A DNA stretch of 64,000 bases from Limnohabitans_A sp048020265 (GCF_048020265.1 NZ_CP171843.1:1984001-2048000); one strand, 5' to 3'. Shown: positions 9,693 to 18,335, counted from the stretch's first letter. Notes: generated by a model from the letters alone, not told the origin. Made by a program: numbers and translations.

Positions 9693-10985
9693 TCACGGTT
9701 GTGTGAAGTTCTGCGCCAGCTGGCCCAGCACGGCGCTGATGCGGTACTGAGCTAAGGTAATGTCGTGTTCGGCCTGTGCGTGGGCCTGCTGGTAACCGGC
9801 ATATTCACTTTGGATATTGAGCAGGTCCAGCAAAGTGCGTCGGGCCATCTTGAACTGCTCACGGTAGCCCTGCACCAGCTTGGCGCCGCTGGCGCGTTGC
9901 TGCTCGGCCAGTTGCAAACGAGTCTGAGCAGCAGCCAGCTCCACATAGGCCTGACGCAAGCGTTCCTGTACGGTCAGGTCAACTTCGGCCAGGGTGTCTT
10001 GCGCGGCCAGGGCTTGCGCTGCGGCAGAGCGGATGCCCGCATCGGTCTGACCGCCGCTCCACAATGGCAGGCTGAAATTGGCCTGCGCCACCAAGCGGTT
10101 GCCGGTGACCGCACCCAAGTGCTGACGACCGAGATAGACGTCAAGCGTGGGGTAATGCAGACGCTTGGCGGCGTCGATACGAGCCTGCATCTCGGCCACT
10201 TGCGCACGCGCCTGGGCCACTGCGGGGTTGCTGAGTTGTTCTTGGGCCTGAGCCAGATTAGCCGGCACGGCTTTGCGCAGGCCTGGGTACTGAGCAAAGT
10301 GTGCGGCTTGCTGCGCCGGGGTGAAACGGGCCAGCTTTTCCTGAGCCTGGTCCAGCTCGGTCTGGCGCTGGGCCAAGTTGGTGCTGGCAGCGTCCAATCG
10401 GACCTGGGCTTGCGTGAGGTCCAGCGCACGGCCAGCATCAATTTCAACCATGCGGCGGATGTCACCCAGAAGGCTCTGGTGCGACTGCACGTTTTCTTGA
10501 GCCAGCTGCAACATGCGATGGCCGCGCACTACGGCAAGCCAGCTCTCGGACAACTGCAGCGCCAAATCCTGCTCGGTCACGGCCACTTTGTGATGAGCAA
10601 CTTCGAGGGCAAGGCTGGCTCGTGTGTTTTCTGCGGCCACGCGACCGTTGATCGGCAAGCTCCAGTTGAGCATGGGCGTGGCCATCAGGTCCTGGTCCGC
10701 GTCGCTGTCACGGATTTTGTTGGCAGAGGCATTGAGCGAGAGCGTCGGACTGTAGCCACCGCGGGCACGATCGAGCTCAGCCTGAGCAGCGCTCACGCCC
10801 GCGCGGGCCGCCTTGATGGAGGGGTAGTCCTTCAGCACTTGCTGGGCTGCGGCGCCCAGTGTTTGGGCCTGCAGAGGCTGAGCCATGAGCACCAAAGCAG
10901 CCAGACAGGTCATGCGCAGGCGATGGCCCCACACAGGCTGAACAGGGGTCGCGAAACCAGGCGTGCGAATGGAATCTGTCTTCAT
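9693..10985 (-). CDS. TolC-family outer-membrane efflux/secretion channel
   Basis: This 430-residue protein has an N-terminal signal peptide (hydrophobic core LAALVLMAQPLQ, likely cleavage near AQA) and long coiled-coil helices rich in Ala, Gln and Glu, typical of the TolC duct. The family repeat pattern is visible: LxxxYPSIKAAR and GYSPTLSLNAS near the start, then LYLGRQHLGAVTGN-like and LPLWSGGQTDAGI motifs in the second half. ATG 10985 is chosen because a GGAG lies about 9 bases upstream; a TTG at 11000 is possible. The giant repeat protein follows on the same strand, so the most likely job is the outer-membrane exit of a type I secretion system for it. The matching inner-membrane ABC and adaptor genes are not in the window. 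Confidence 0.88.
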   Translation of the reverse strand: MKTDSIRTPGFATPVQPVWGHRLRMTCLAALVLMAQPLQAQTLGAAAQQVLKDYPSIKAARAGVSAAQAELDRARGGYSPTLSLNASANKIRDSDADQDLMATPMLNWSLPINGRVAAENTRASLALEVAHHKVAVTEQDLALQLSESWLAVVRGHRMLQLAQENVQSHQSLLGDIRRMVEIDAGRALDLTQAQVRLDAASTNLAQRQTELDQAQEKLARFTPAQQAAHFAQYPGLRKAVPANLAQAQEQLSNPAVAQARAQVAEMQARIDAAKRLHYPTLDVYLGRQHLGAVTGNRLVAQANFSLPLWSGGQTDAGIRSAAAQALAAQDTLAEVDLTVQERLRQAYVELAAAQTRLQLAEQQRASGAKLVQGYREQFKMARRTLLDLLNIQSEYAGYQQAHAQAEHDITLAQYRISAVLGQLAQNFTQP

Positions 10986-11497
10986 GAATGGGGGCTCCAA
11001 AGAAATAGTGACTGAAGTGGTGTGTGACCGACATTGCCCCTTAAGGCGCGCACCAGTCGCACTTATGAAATTTGAGCGTTGAGGTTATGAGAACCAACAA
11101 ATTCAGTGAACTGTCCCAAAGTACAGGCAGAGAACCATGGTTTAGTCAATTTGAATTAATAAATATCAAATTCAAGAATGGCCTTGAATAAACTTGCAGT
11201 GGCACGAGCAAAATTCATGGACTGCCGCGTCGCTTCGCTCCTCGCAGTGACGGGGAGAAATGGTGGAGCTTGAAATGACGGGTGCGATGTGGTGGGGCTT
11301 GAAGTGAGGGGGACGATGTAGCGCTGGCATGGAGAGGTTCACGTCATCGCGAGGAACGAAGCGATCCATGGTGGGTTCTTGGAAATTACCGATGCCCTAA
11401 CGCAGACAGGGCGGCACTGTCCTTGAGGGCAGTTCACAGAGGCTACAGATCCTCCAAAATCCATCGCAACCCATTAAATTCACCAAAATCTTTTTCC
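10986..11497. other. Intergenic region between tolC and the kinase operon, no gene seen
   Basis: About 510 bp separate the divergent tolC and kinase genes. Positions 11060-11200 are clearly more AT-rich than the surroundings and probably hold promoters for one or both directions, but I could not pick a convincing -35/-10 pair. Two REP-like units lie at 11216-11254 and 11342-11371. The ORFs here are repeat-derived and not credible genes. Confidence 0.6.
11216..11371. repeat. Two inverted REP-like units
   Basis: The first unit reads atggactgccgcgtcgcttc and ends ctcgcagtgac. The second, in opposite orientation, reads cgtcatcgcgaggaacgaag and ends cgatccatgg. They match the family at 9537, 16092, 18168 and 58607. 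Confidence 0.78.
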
Positions 11498-12901
11498 ATG
11501 CTCGACAGCCAAACCACACTGATCCTGGCAGCTTTGCTGTTCTGGATGCTGCCGCTGCTGGTGTGGTGGACCACCGGGCGCCGTCAAGCTCAGGCAGTGG
11601 CTTGGTGGTGTGTGGGTAGTGCGCTGGCAGGGTTGGGCATAGCGTTGATGGGGCTGCGGCCCTGGATCGCACCTTGGCTGAGTTTTCAGGGCGGCAACAC
11701 CTTGTTGCTGCTCAGTTTTGTGGGCTGGTCGCAATCTTTGCGGGTGTTGCGCGGGCGGCCATGGTCAGCGCCGCAATTGGTGCTTTGGGCGTTGCTGGCC
11801 CTCACCTACTACAGCGTGTTGCTGCGGGCCTTTGACCCTCAGGTGCGGGGCATGGGCATGCGTTGGGCGTTGGGGGGATTGGCCATTTACACCGCCAGCC
11901 TGGCCTGGCCTTTGGCACTGCGTTGGCGCAGCCACAACGCGGCAGCCATTGGGGTGAGCTATTGGCTATTGGGTTTGGGGCTGTGGGCGCAGTCCTTAAT
12001 GGGCATTGGCATCGGCACGCAGCCGAGCCCGTTCAGCAACACCTGGGATGCGAGCCTGATCGCTTTGCTGGCGCTGCTGACCTCGGCCATTGGCCACTTT
12101 TGTTACACCGGCATGGTGCTGGACCAAGCCATGCAGGCACGAGCACGCGATGCGACCACGAGAGCTGCAGCCGAAGAGACGGCCAGACTGGACACGCAGC
12201 TGCGCCAGCTAGACCGGCAAGAGCGTATGGTGCTGGTGTCGGGCGCACTGGCGCACGAACTGAACCAGCCTTTAACGGCGGCCCTGACGCAGGCCCAAGT
12301 CGCGCAACGACGACTGTGGGCAGGTCGCACCGAGGTGCCGGTTTTGGTGGATTTGCTGCAAAAAGTGATGGACGGCATTGAACGGGCCAGCCGCATTTTG
12401 GTACGCATCCGACGGGCCGGGCTGCCGCACACGGTGACGCTGCGGCGTGTCGATGTGCGCACGGTGGTGCACGGGGCCTTGGATTTGCTGGATGGGGAGT
12501 GGCATCGCCTGGATGTGCGTGTAGACCGCGCGCTGGGCAACGTGCCGTTGTGGTGCCAAGCCGATGAGGTGGCGCTGTCGCAGGTGCTGGTGAATCTGCT
12601 GCGCAATGCTGCACAGGCCATGGAGTCATGCCCCTCGCGCTGGTTACAGGTGTCTGCTCAAGCCGACGGGGCCCAAATTCGGGTACTGATTCGCGACCAC
12701 GGCCCGGGCGTGGCGGCTCAGGTGCTGGCGCGTTGGGGCGAGCCTTTTGTCAGCACGCGCGAACATGGCTTAGGCATGGGACTGGCGATTTCGCGCGCCA
12801 TCATGGGCCAGCACCATGGCGATTTGAGCTTGCGCAACCACCCAGGCGGCGGAGCCGAGGCGCAGCTGAGCTTGCCACGCGAAGTCGGGGGTGCGCCATG
12901 A
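11498..12901 (+). CDS. Membrane sensor histidine kinase (first of a pair)
   Basis: This 467-residue protein has a hydrophobic N-terminal half of about six to seven membrane segments and no obvious periplasmic or PAS sensor. A HisKA dimerisation segment follows, with the phospho-acceptor at His253 in AHELNQPLTA, a full acidic-plus-N H-box. The HATPase domain shows an N box (LVNLLRNAAQAM), G1 (DHGPGV), an F-like box (PFVSTREHG) and G2 (GLGMGLAIS). ATG 11498 is preferred because the protein then begins at the first membrane helix; the upstream frame extension (TTG 11423) looks non-coding. Its stop overlaps the start of the second kinase (ATGA at 12898-12901), so the two are translationally coupled. 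The signal sensed is unknown. Confidence 0.85.
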   Translation: MLDSQTTLILAALLFWMLPLLVWWTTGRRQAQAVAWWCVGSALAGLGIALMGLRPWIAPWLSFQGGNTLLLLSFVGWSQSLRVLRGRPWSAPQLVLWALLALTYYSVLLRAFDPQVRGMGMRWALGGLAIYTASLAWPLALRWRSHNAAAIGVSYWLLGLGLWAQSLMGIGIGTQPSPFSNTWDASLIALLALLTSAIGHFCYTGMVLDQAMQARARDATTRAAAEETARLDTQLRQLDRQERMVLVSGALAHELNQPLTAALTQAQVAQRRLWAGRTEVPVLVDLLQKVMDGIERASRILVRIRRAGLPHTVTLRRVDVRTVVHGALDLLDGEWHRLDVRVDRALGNVPLWCQADEVALSQVLVNLLRNAAQAMESCPSRWLQVSAQADGAQIRVLIRDHGPGVAAQVLARWGEPFVSTREHGLGMGLAISRAIMGQHHGDLSLRNHPGGGAEAQLSLPREVGGAP

Positions 12902-14337
12902 GCCTGAATTTGGATAACAGCACCCTGCTCTTGGTGGCGGGCACCCTGTACCTGTTGCTGCCACCAAGTATCTGGCTGATCTTGCGCATGCCACGCGAGT
13001 TGGCGCCAAGGCTGTGGTGCATTGGCGGCATGGTGGGGGGCGTGGGTTTGCTGCTGATGGGCGCACGCGGGCAAATCCACGACCTGTTGAGTTATGTGCT
13101 AGGTCACCCCCTGCTGGCGATGGGGGCATGGCTGGCCGCACAAAGTTTGCGCTTGGACACAGGACGCGCCTGGCCGTGGTGGCTGATCGGCTTGGGCACA
13201 CTGGCGTTTTCTGGGGTGTTGGCCATTTTGTTGCCCATGGATTCCCGGATCGTTCTGGGGGTGGTCGTCAGGGTGGTGAATTTGGTGGTGGTGACGCTGC
13301 TGGTTTGGTCGGCCTGGCAGGTGGCGCGGGCCGAGCGCAGTCGCAATGCACTGACGCTTGCCGGCGCCTACGCCGTGCAGGCGGCGGGCATCTTGGCCAA
13401 TTTGGCGGCTTCGGTCCTGGGCTCGGCCGACATTGCTGTACACGACAGCAGCCCGGTGGGGGTGGCGGTGAGTTTGACCACACTGGCGGTGGCGCTGGTG
13501 GCTAGCATGGCGTATTTGGGCTTGGCGCTGGACCGCGCCGAACGCAGCCACCTGAGTGTGGCCCGTAAGGTGGCCCGCTCGCAGCAGTGGCAAGAGCGCC
13601 GCCAGGCCTTGGTGCATCTGGATCGGGAGCGTTTGCTGAGTATGCTGACCGATTCGCTGGGGCATGCCATGACACAGCCCTTGACAGCGGCATCGCTGCG
13701 GGTTGAGACAGAACTGCGTGCACTGCAAATGGCGCCCTTGGATGTGGCGCGGCTGCAAAACGGGCTGACGCATGTGGTGGCCGAACTGCGGCGCACAGGC
13801 GAGACGGTCGAGCGCATTCGGCACTTTTTGCGGCCAGCGCCCACGCAGGGCGCACCGGTGGACATGACGGCGGTGCTGCGCCAAGTCGATTTGTTGCTGC
13901 GCCAAGAGGCCATCAACCGCCAGACGGAGCTGCAATTTCCGCCGCGCATGCCGCCGATGTGGGTGTTGGGCGATGAGCTGCAGCTGTCGCAAGCGGTACT
14001 GCAGCTGGTGCGCAACGCCATGGAGGCAGTCCACGCAGGGCCGCAACGGCGGGTGACTGTGACGTTGTTATCCACGCCTGAGCAAGTGCGTCTGTCTGTG
14101 AGCGACAGTGGCCCAGGGCTGCCCAACGAGGTGCTGAAGCGCGAATTCGCCCAAGCTGCACAACACACGCACAGCCTGCAGGGCATAGGGCTTTTCGTGG
14201 TCGAAAGCATCGCCCGTCAGCACCATGGTTCTCTTTTATTGGATAATTTTGGCTCTTACGGCGCGGTGGTCACACTGGTTTTGCCGTGCCACCACCCCCT
14301 CGACGCCCCGGATGAACCAGCCACCCACCTCTCTTGA
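12898..14337 (+). CDS. Membrane sensor histidine kinase (second, atypical H-box)
   Basis: This 479-residue protein has the same layout as its neighbour: six to seven N-terminal membrane helices, then a HisKA-like segment and an HATPase domain with an N box (LQLVRNAMEAV), G1 (DSGPGL) and G2 (LQGIGLFVVE). The phospho-acceptor region is GHAMTQPLTA, with His256 present but Ala in place of the acidic residue that normally follows it. No clear F box is seen. The 3' end overlaps the response regulator by 26 bp. It could be a weak kinase, a phosphatase, or a regulator that works by dimerising with the first kinase. The frame begins at ATG 12898; the 12628 extension lies inside the upstream kinase and is not used. 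Confidence 0.82.
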   Translation: MSLNLDNSTLLLVAGTLYLLLPPSIWLILRMPRELAPRLWCIGGMVGGVGLLLMGARGQIHDLLSYVLGHPLLAMGAWLAAQSLRLDTGRAWPWWLIGLGTLAFSGVLAILLPMDSRIVLGVVVRVVNLVVVTLLVWSAWQVARAERSRNALTLAGAYAVQAAGILANLAASVLGSADIAVHDSSPVGVAVSLTTLAVALVASMAYLGLALDRAERSHLSVARKVARSQQWQERRQALVHLDRERLLSMLTDSLGHAMTQPLTAASLRVETELRALQMAPLDVARLQNGLTHVVAELRRTGETVERIRHFLRPAPTQGAPVDMTAVLRQVDLLLRQEAINRQTELQFPPRMPPMWVLGDELQLSQAVLQLVRNAMEAVHAGPQRRVTVTLLSTPEQVRLSVSDSGPGLPNEVLKREFAQAAQHTHSLQGIGLFVVESIARQHHGSLLLDNFGSYGAVVTLVLPCHHPLDAPDEPATHLS

Positions 14338-14995
14338 AATAAACGCTTTGGACCCGGAGTTGGCCGAGCGATGCGCGCGTGGTCGCGTGGTGGTGATCGA
14401 CGACGATTTGGGCATTTTGGAAGCTTTTCGTAACCTGATCGAGCTCGATGGCTACGCCTGCGAGACCTACAGCTCGGCCCGCGCTTACCTGCAGGTGCTT
14501 GAGTTCAACCGTCCACTGCACCCGGGTCCTGTGTGTGTGCTGTGCGATGTGAAGATGCCCGACATGGACGGCTTGCAGCTGCAAGCCCGACTGGTGCAAC
14601 AAGGCCATGTGCCTCTGGTGTTGATGAGCGGAGGCAGCGGTGCCAAAGAGGCCGTCACGGGCTTCAGGGCCGGCGCGCTGGACTTTCTGATCAAGCCCAT
14701 CGAGGCCGAACAGTTGATGAGCACCTTGCATAAAGCCATGAGCATGAACCGCCAGCAGCTGGCGCAGTCGCATCGCCAACAACAGGTGAACGCTTTGCTG
14801 AGCGCTCTGAGCGAGCGCGAGCTGAGCGTGGCGCGCATGGTGGCTCGGGGCATGACCAACCTGGGCATTTCTCTGGAGCTGAACATCACACTGCGTACCG
14901 TGAAGTTTCACCGCCAGCGGGCCATGGAGAAACTGGGCATTGCTGGCACCCCCGAGTTGGTGCGCTTGCTGCAGGAAACCGACCAGTCCCGCTGA
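14312..14995 (+). CDS. FixJ/NarL-type response regulator (receiver + LuxR HTH)
   Basis: This 227-residue protein has an N-terminal receiver domain with an acidic pocket (VVVIDDD, about residues 26-32), a phospho-acceptor Asp79 in CDVKMPDMDG, the switch Ser in LMSGG and the Lys in FLIKP. The C-terminal LuxR-type helix-turn-helix runs LSERELSVARMVARG to TVKFHRQRAMEKLGI. The start at ATG 14312 lies inside the kinase 2 frame, 26 bp before its stop, which suggests coupled translation. It is the only regulator in the operon and presumably receives phosphate from one or both kinases. Its targets are unknown; the intergenic regions next to tolC and the FKBP gene are nearby candidates. Confidence 0.88.
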   Translation: MNQPPTSLEINALDPELAERCARGRVVVIDDDLGILEAFRNLIELDGYACETYSSARAYLQVLEFNRPLHPGPVCVLCDVKMPDMDGLQLQARLVQQGHVPLVLMSGGSGAKEAVTGFRAGALDFLIKPIEAEQLMSTLHKAMSMNRQQLAQSHRQQQVNALLSALSERELSVARMVARGMTNLGISLELNITLRTVKFHRQRAMEKLGIAGTPELVRLLQETDQSR

Positions 14996-15073
14996 GGGCT
15001 GGCATAATTTTGGATTTTCCACATCCCGGAAAGCCCAACAGGGGCACTGGGCCTTTTCTGACAGGAACTTCCC

Positions 15074-15424
15074 ATGAACACCACCCCCTCCGGCCTGCAA
15101 TACGAAGACACCGTCGTGGGCGAAGGCGCCACAGCCACTGCAGGCCAGGACGTCACCGTGCACTACACCGGCTGGCTCTACAAAGACGGCGAGCAAGGCG
15201 CCAAGTTCGATTCGAGTCGCGACCGCCGCGACCCCTTCGTCTTCGGTCTGGGTGCCGGCATGGTCATCAAGGGCTGGGACGAAGGCGTGGCCGGCATGAA
15301 AGTGGGCGGCCAGCGCACCCTGATCATCCCCCCCGAACTGGGCTACGGCGCCCGGGGCGCCGGCGGCGTGATTCCCCCCAATGCGACCTTGAAGTTCGAC
15401 GTGGAACTGCTGGCTCTGGACTGA
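15074..15424 (+). CDS. FKBP-type peptidyl-prolyl cis-trans isomerase
   Basis: This 116-residue single-domain FKBP has no signal peptide, so it is probably cytoplasmic. Family hallmarks are visible in order: VHYTGWLYKDG, KFDSSRDR, FVFGLGAGMVIKGWDEG, GGQRTLIIPPELGYG and IPPNATLKFDVELL. These cover the drug/proline-binding pocket Tyr, Asp, Phe, Val-Ile, Trp and Tyr positions. Length matches FKBP12-like bacterial members. GGAACTTCCC precedes ATG 15074. A strong terminator follows at 15450, so it is its own transcription unit ahead of the heat-shock genes, consistent with a general folding role. Confidence 0.93.
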   Translation: MNTTPSGLQYEDTVVGEGATATAGQDVTVHYTGWLYKDGEQGAKFDSSRDRRDPFVFGLGAGMVIKGWDEGVAGMKVGGQRTLIIPPELGYGARGAGGVIPPNATLKFDVELLALD

Positions 15425-15449
15425 GCCCCAAGCCTCGCAGCTGCCATAC

Positions 15450-15473
15450 AACCCGCCTTTGGGCGGGTTTTTC
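15450..15473 (+). terminator. Rho-independent terminator after the FKBP gene
   Basis: An 8-bp GC-rich stem (aacccgcc / ggcgggtt) with a four-base loop is followed by a T run. It lies 26 bp after the FKBP stop and just before the grpE promoter. Confidence 0.85.
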
Positions 15474-15480
15474 TTGCCCT

Positions 15481-15508
15481 CTTGAAGCCCCGAACATCGC
15501 CCCTATTT
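15481..15508 (+). promoter_or_regulatory. Sigma-32-like heat-shock promoter for grpE
   Basis: CTTGAAG at 15481-15487 matches the heat-shock -35 consensus CTTGAAA. CCCCTATTT at 15500-15508 resembles the -10 consensus CCCCAT-T, with a 12-bp spacer. It lies 34 bp upstream of the grpE ATG and directly after the preceding terminator. The start site has not been mapped. Confidence 0.6.
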
Positions 15509-15541
15509 AGAAGGGGTATTCATTTTTTGCGCAGATTGCTC

Positions 15542-16087
15542 ATGTCAGAAGCCACACAAAACCCCAACCCTAAACCCCTGAGCGACGAAGAACTGGCCGC
15601 AGCCGCCGTGACGCCCACCGACCCACTGGCCGATGCCCAAGCTGAGCTGGTGAACCTGAAGGCGCAAAACGCCGATCTGGCCGACCAGTACCTGCGCGCC
15701 CAAGCCGATGTGCAAAATGCCCGCCGCCGCGCCGATGACGAAATCGCCAAGGCCCGCAAATTTGCCGTGGAGGGTTTTGCCGACAGCCTGCTGCCCGTGC
15801 TCGACAGCCTGGAAGCCGGTTTGGCCATCCCCAACGTGACGATCGAGCAGATCCGCGAAGGGTCTGAGGCCACGTTGCGCCAGCTCAAGAGCGCGCTGGA
15901 GCGCAACAAAGTGGTCGAAATCGCCCCGGCTGCAGGCACCAAATTTGACCCGCACCATCACCAAGCCATCAGCGTGGTGCCAGCCGATCAGGAGCCCAAC
16001 ACCGTGGTCACGGTGCTGCAAAAGGGCTACCAGATCGCCGACCGCGTGCTTCGCCCGGCCTTGGTCACGGTCACCGCGCCCAAATGA
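15542..16087 (+). CDS. grpE: GrpE, nucleotide exchange factor of DnaK
   Basis: This 181-residue protein releases ADP from DnaK in the cytoplasmic Hsp70 cycle. An acidic N-terminal tail is followed by a long coiled coil (LADAQAELVNLKAQNADLAD to DVQNARRRADDE) and the C-terminal beta-domain with typical endings (GTKFDPHHHQAIS and VVTVLQKGYQI-DRVLRPALVTV). ATG 15542 is used rather than the upstream in-frame start because that extension overlaps the promoter and does not resemble GrpE. dnaK and dnaJ follow in the usual betaproteobacterial order, with a sigma-32-like promoter upstream. Confidence 0.96.
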   Translation: MSEATQNPNPKPLSDEELAAAAVTPTDPLADAQAELVNLKAQNADLADQYLRAQADVQNARRRADDEIAKARKFAVEGFADSLLPVLDSLEAGLAIPNVTIEQIREGSEATLRQLKSALERNKVVEIAPAAGTKFDPHHHQAISVVPADQEPNTVVTVLQKGYQIADRVLRPALVTVTAPK

Positions 16088-16091
16088 GGCC

Positions 16092-16164
16092 TGGATTGCC
16101 ACGCTTCGCTCGCAATGACAAATTTCCCGTCATTGCGAGGAGCGCAACGACGAAGCAATCCACC
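16092..16164. repeat. REP-like inverted pair between grpE and dnaK
   Basis: Two head-to-head units, ggattgccacgcttcgctcg and cgtcattgcgaggagcgcaa, end in caatcca. Together they can form a long cruciform or transcript hairpin a few bases after the grpE stop. Confidence 0.82.
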
Positions 16165-16165
16165 C

Positions 16166-16193
16166 CTTGAATTCTTGAAGACCATCACCATTT
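16166..16193 (+). promoter_or_regulatory. Possible second sigma-32-like promoter, for dnaK
   Basis: CTTGAA at 16166-16171 and CACCATTT at 16186-16193 (seven of eight to the CCCCAT-T consensus, counting the free position) are separated by 14 bp. The site sits between the REP pair and dnaK. It would let dnaK be transcribed independently of grpE. Spacing and sequence fit, but there is no direct evidence. Confidence 0.42.
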
Positions 16194-16229
16194 CTTAATC
16201 AGTTTCAATTTCCTCACCGGAGCATCAAC

Positions 16230-18155
16230 ATGGGAAGAATCATCGGTATTGACCTGGGCACCACCAATTCGTGCGTGGCCATCATGGAAGGCAACACGAC
16301 CAAAGTGATCGAGAACGCCGAAGGCGCTCGCACCACCCCGTCGATCATTGCGTACCAAGAAGACGGCGAAATCCTGGTCGGCGCCTCGGCCAAGCGCCAG
16401 GCCGTCACCAACCCCAAGAACACGCTGTACGCGGTCAAGCGCCTGATCGGCCGCAAGTTCGCCGAAAAAGAAGTCCAAAAAGACATCGATTTGATGCCTT
16501 ACACCATCGCTAAAGCCGACAACGGCGACGCCTGGGTGGAAGTGCGCGGCAACAAACTGGCCCCGCCACAGATCAGCGCTGAAATTCTGCGCAAGATGAA
16601 GAAAACCGCCGAAGACTACCTCGGCGAAGAAGTGACCGAGGCCGTGATCACGGTACCCGCTTACTTCAACGACGCCCAACGTCAAGCCACCAAAGACGCC
16701 GGACGCATTGCGGGTCTGGACGTCAAGCGCATCATCAACGAGCCCACCGCTGCGGCCCTGGCCTTTGGCTTGGACAAGCAGGAAAAAGGCGACCGCAAAA
16801 TCGCGGTGTATGACCTGGGTGGCGGCACGTTCGACGTGTCCATCATCGAGATCGCCGATGTCGATGGCGAAAAACAGTTTGAAGTGTTGTCCACCAACGG
16901 CGACACCTTCCTGGGCGGCGAAGACTTCGACCAGCGCATCATCGACTTCATCATCACCGAGTTCAAGAAAGAATCCGGTGTCGACCTGGCCAAAGACGTG
17001 CTGGCTTTGCAGCGCCTGAAAGAAGCCGCTGAAAAGGCCAAGATCGAGCTGTCGAGCTCGGCCTCGACCGACGTCAACCTGCCTTACATCACGGCCGACG
17101 CCACCGGCCCCAAGCACCTGAACGTGAAGCTGACCCGCGCCAAGCTGGAGCAGCTGGTGGAAGAGCTGATCGAGCGCACCATCGCCCCTTGCCGCATGGC
17201 GATCAAGGACGCGGGCGTGTCGGTGTCGGACATCGACGACATCATCCTGGTCGGCGGCATGTCCCGCATGCCCAAGGTGCAAGAGAAGGTCAAAGAGTTC
17301 TTCGGCAAAGAGCCGCGCAAGGACGTGAACCCCGACGAAGCCGTGGCCGTGGGCGCTGCGATTCAAGGTCAAGTGTTGTCGGGTGACCGCACCGACGTGC
17401 TGCTGCTCGACGTGACGCCTTTGTCTTTGGGCATCGAAACCATGGGCGGTGTGATGACCAAGATGATCACCAAGAACACCACCATCCCGACCAAGTTTGC
17501 ACAGACTTTCTCGACCGCCGAAGACAACCAGCCTGCGGTGACGATCAAGGTGTTCCAGGGTGAGCGCGACATCGCCTCGGGCAACAAGCTGTTGGGTGAA
17601 TTCAACCTTGAAGGCATCCCACCCGCTGCACGCGGCACGCCTCAAATCGAAGTGTCCTTTGACATCGACGCCAACGGTATCTTGCATGTGGGCGCCAAAG
17701 ACAAAGGCACCGGCAAGGAAAACAAGATCACGATCAAAGCCAACTCCGGCTTATCCGAAGCCGAAATTCAGCAAATGGTGAAAGACGCCGAGCTGAACGC
17801 CGAAGAAGACAAGAAGAAGCTCGAACTGGTGCAAGCCCGCAATGCCGGCGAAGCCGCTGTGCACAGCGTGAAAAAGAGCCTGACCGAGCATGGCGACAAG
17901 ATCGAAGCAGCTGAAAAAGAAGCCATCGAAGCGGCTGCCAAGGACCTGGAAGAAGTTTTGAAAGGCGAAGACAAAGACGCCATCGAAGCCAAAACCGAAG
18001 CCCTGATGACGGCCAGCCAGAAACTGGGCGAGAAGGTCTACGCCGACATGCAAGCACAGCAAGCCGCTGCGGGAGCAGGCGCGGCTGGTGCCGAAGCCAA
18101 ACCGCAAGACGACAATGTGGTGGACGCGGAAGTCAAGGAAGTCAAAAAAGCTTGA
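16230..18155 (+). CDS. dnaK: DnaK, Hsp70 chaperone
   Basis: This 641-residue ATP-dependent chaperone is the usual length. The nucleotide-binding domain begins GRIIGIDLGTTNSCVAI and carries the phosphate-2 loop AVYDLGGGTFDVSII and the adenosine motif DIILVGGMSRMP. The linker DVLLLDVTPLSLG leads to the substrate-binding beta-domain and helical lid. The C-terminus (DDNVVDAEVKEVKKA) matches the conserved EEVxDADF-type tail that engages co-chaperones. ATG 16230 follows a CCGGAG ribosome site. It works with GrpE (upstream) and DnaJ (downstream), though a terminator before dnaJ would limit read-through. Confidence 0.98.
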   Translation: MGRIIGIDLGTTNSCVAIMEGNTTKVIENAEGARTTPSIIAYQEDGEILVGASAKRQAVTNPKNTLYAVKRLIGRKFAEKEVQKDIDLMPYTIAKADNGDAWVEVRGNKLAPPQISAEILRKMKKTAEDYLGEEVTEAVITVPAYFNDAQRQATKDAGRIAGLDVKRIINEPTAAALAFGLDKQEKGDRKIAVYDLGGGTFDVSIIEIADVDGEKQFEVLSTNGDTFLGGEDFDQRIIDFIITEFKKESGVDLAKDVLALQRLKEAAEKAKIELSSSASTDVNLPYITADATGPKHLNVKLTRAKLEQLVEELIERTIAPCRMAIKDAGVSVSDIDDIILVGGMSRMPKVQEKVKEFFGKEPRKDVNPDEAVAVGAAIQGQVLSGDRTDVLLLDVTPLSLGIETMGGVMTKMITKNTTIPTKFAQTFSTAEDNQPAVTIKVFQGERDIASGNKLLGEFNLEGIPPAARGTPQIEVSFDIDANGILHVGAKDKGTGKENKITIKANSGLSEAEIQQMVKDAELNAEEDKKKLELVQARNAGEAAVHSVKKSLTEHGDKIEAAEKEAIEAAAKDLEEVLKGEDKDAIEAKTEALMTASQKLGEKVYADMQAQQAAAGAGAAGAEAKPQDDNVVDAEVKEVKKA

Positions 18156-18167
18156 GCGTTCGCTGAC

Positions 18168-18268
18168 ATGGATTGCTTCGTCACTGCGCTCCTCGCAATG
18201 ACAGAATTTTTGTCATTGCGAGGCACGACGAATCATCCGTCATCGCGAGGAACGAAGCGATCCACCCC
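18168..18268. repeat. REP-like units between dnaK and dnaJ
   Basis: Three units are present: tggattgcttcgtcactgcg, an inverted copy tgtcattgcgaggcacgacg, and a further copy cgtcatcgcgaggaacgaag ending gatccacc. They fill most of the 180-bp gap between the two chaperone genes. Confidence 0.82.
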
Positions 18269-18270
18269 AC

Positions 18271-18301
18271 AGCGTCCCGTGCCTTGCCCGGGACGCTTTT
18301 T
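18271..18301 (+). terminator. Rho-independent terminator after dnaK
   Basis: The stem agcgtcccg / cgggacgct has a short loop and is followed by five T residues. It lies between the REP units and dnaJ, so dnaJ may be transcribed at a reduced level or from its own promoter. Confidence 0.8.
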
Positions 18302-18335
18302 GCATGAAACGGCCTGAGGGCCAGGGTCCACAGTC

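Noticed and set aside
9490..9696. Short ORFs over the REP cluster (also 11172-11369)
   Set aside because: Their translations come from the repeat units themselves, a common source of false small proteins.
16185..17687. 500-codon minus-strand frame opposite dnaK
   Set aside because: It is the mirror of dnaK codon usage, with no family resemblance. The dnaK frame is certain.
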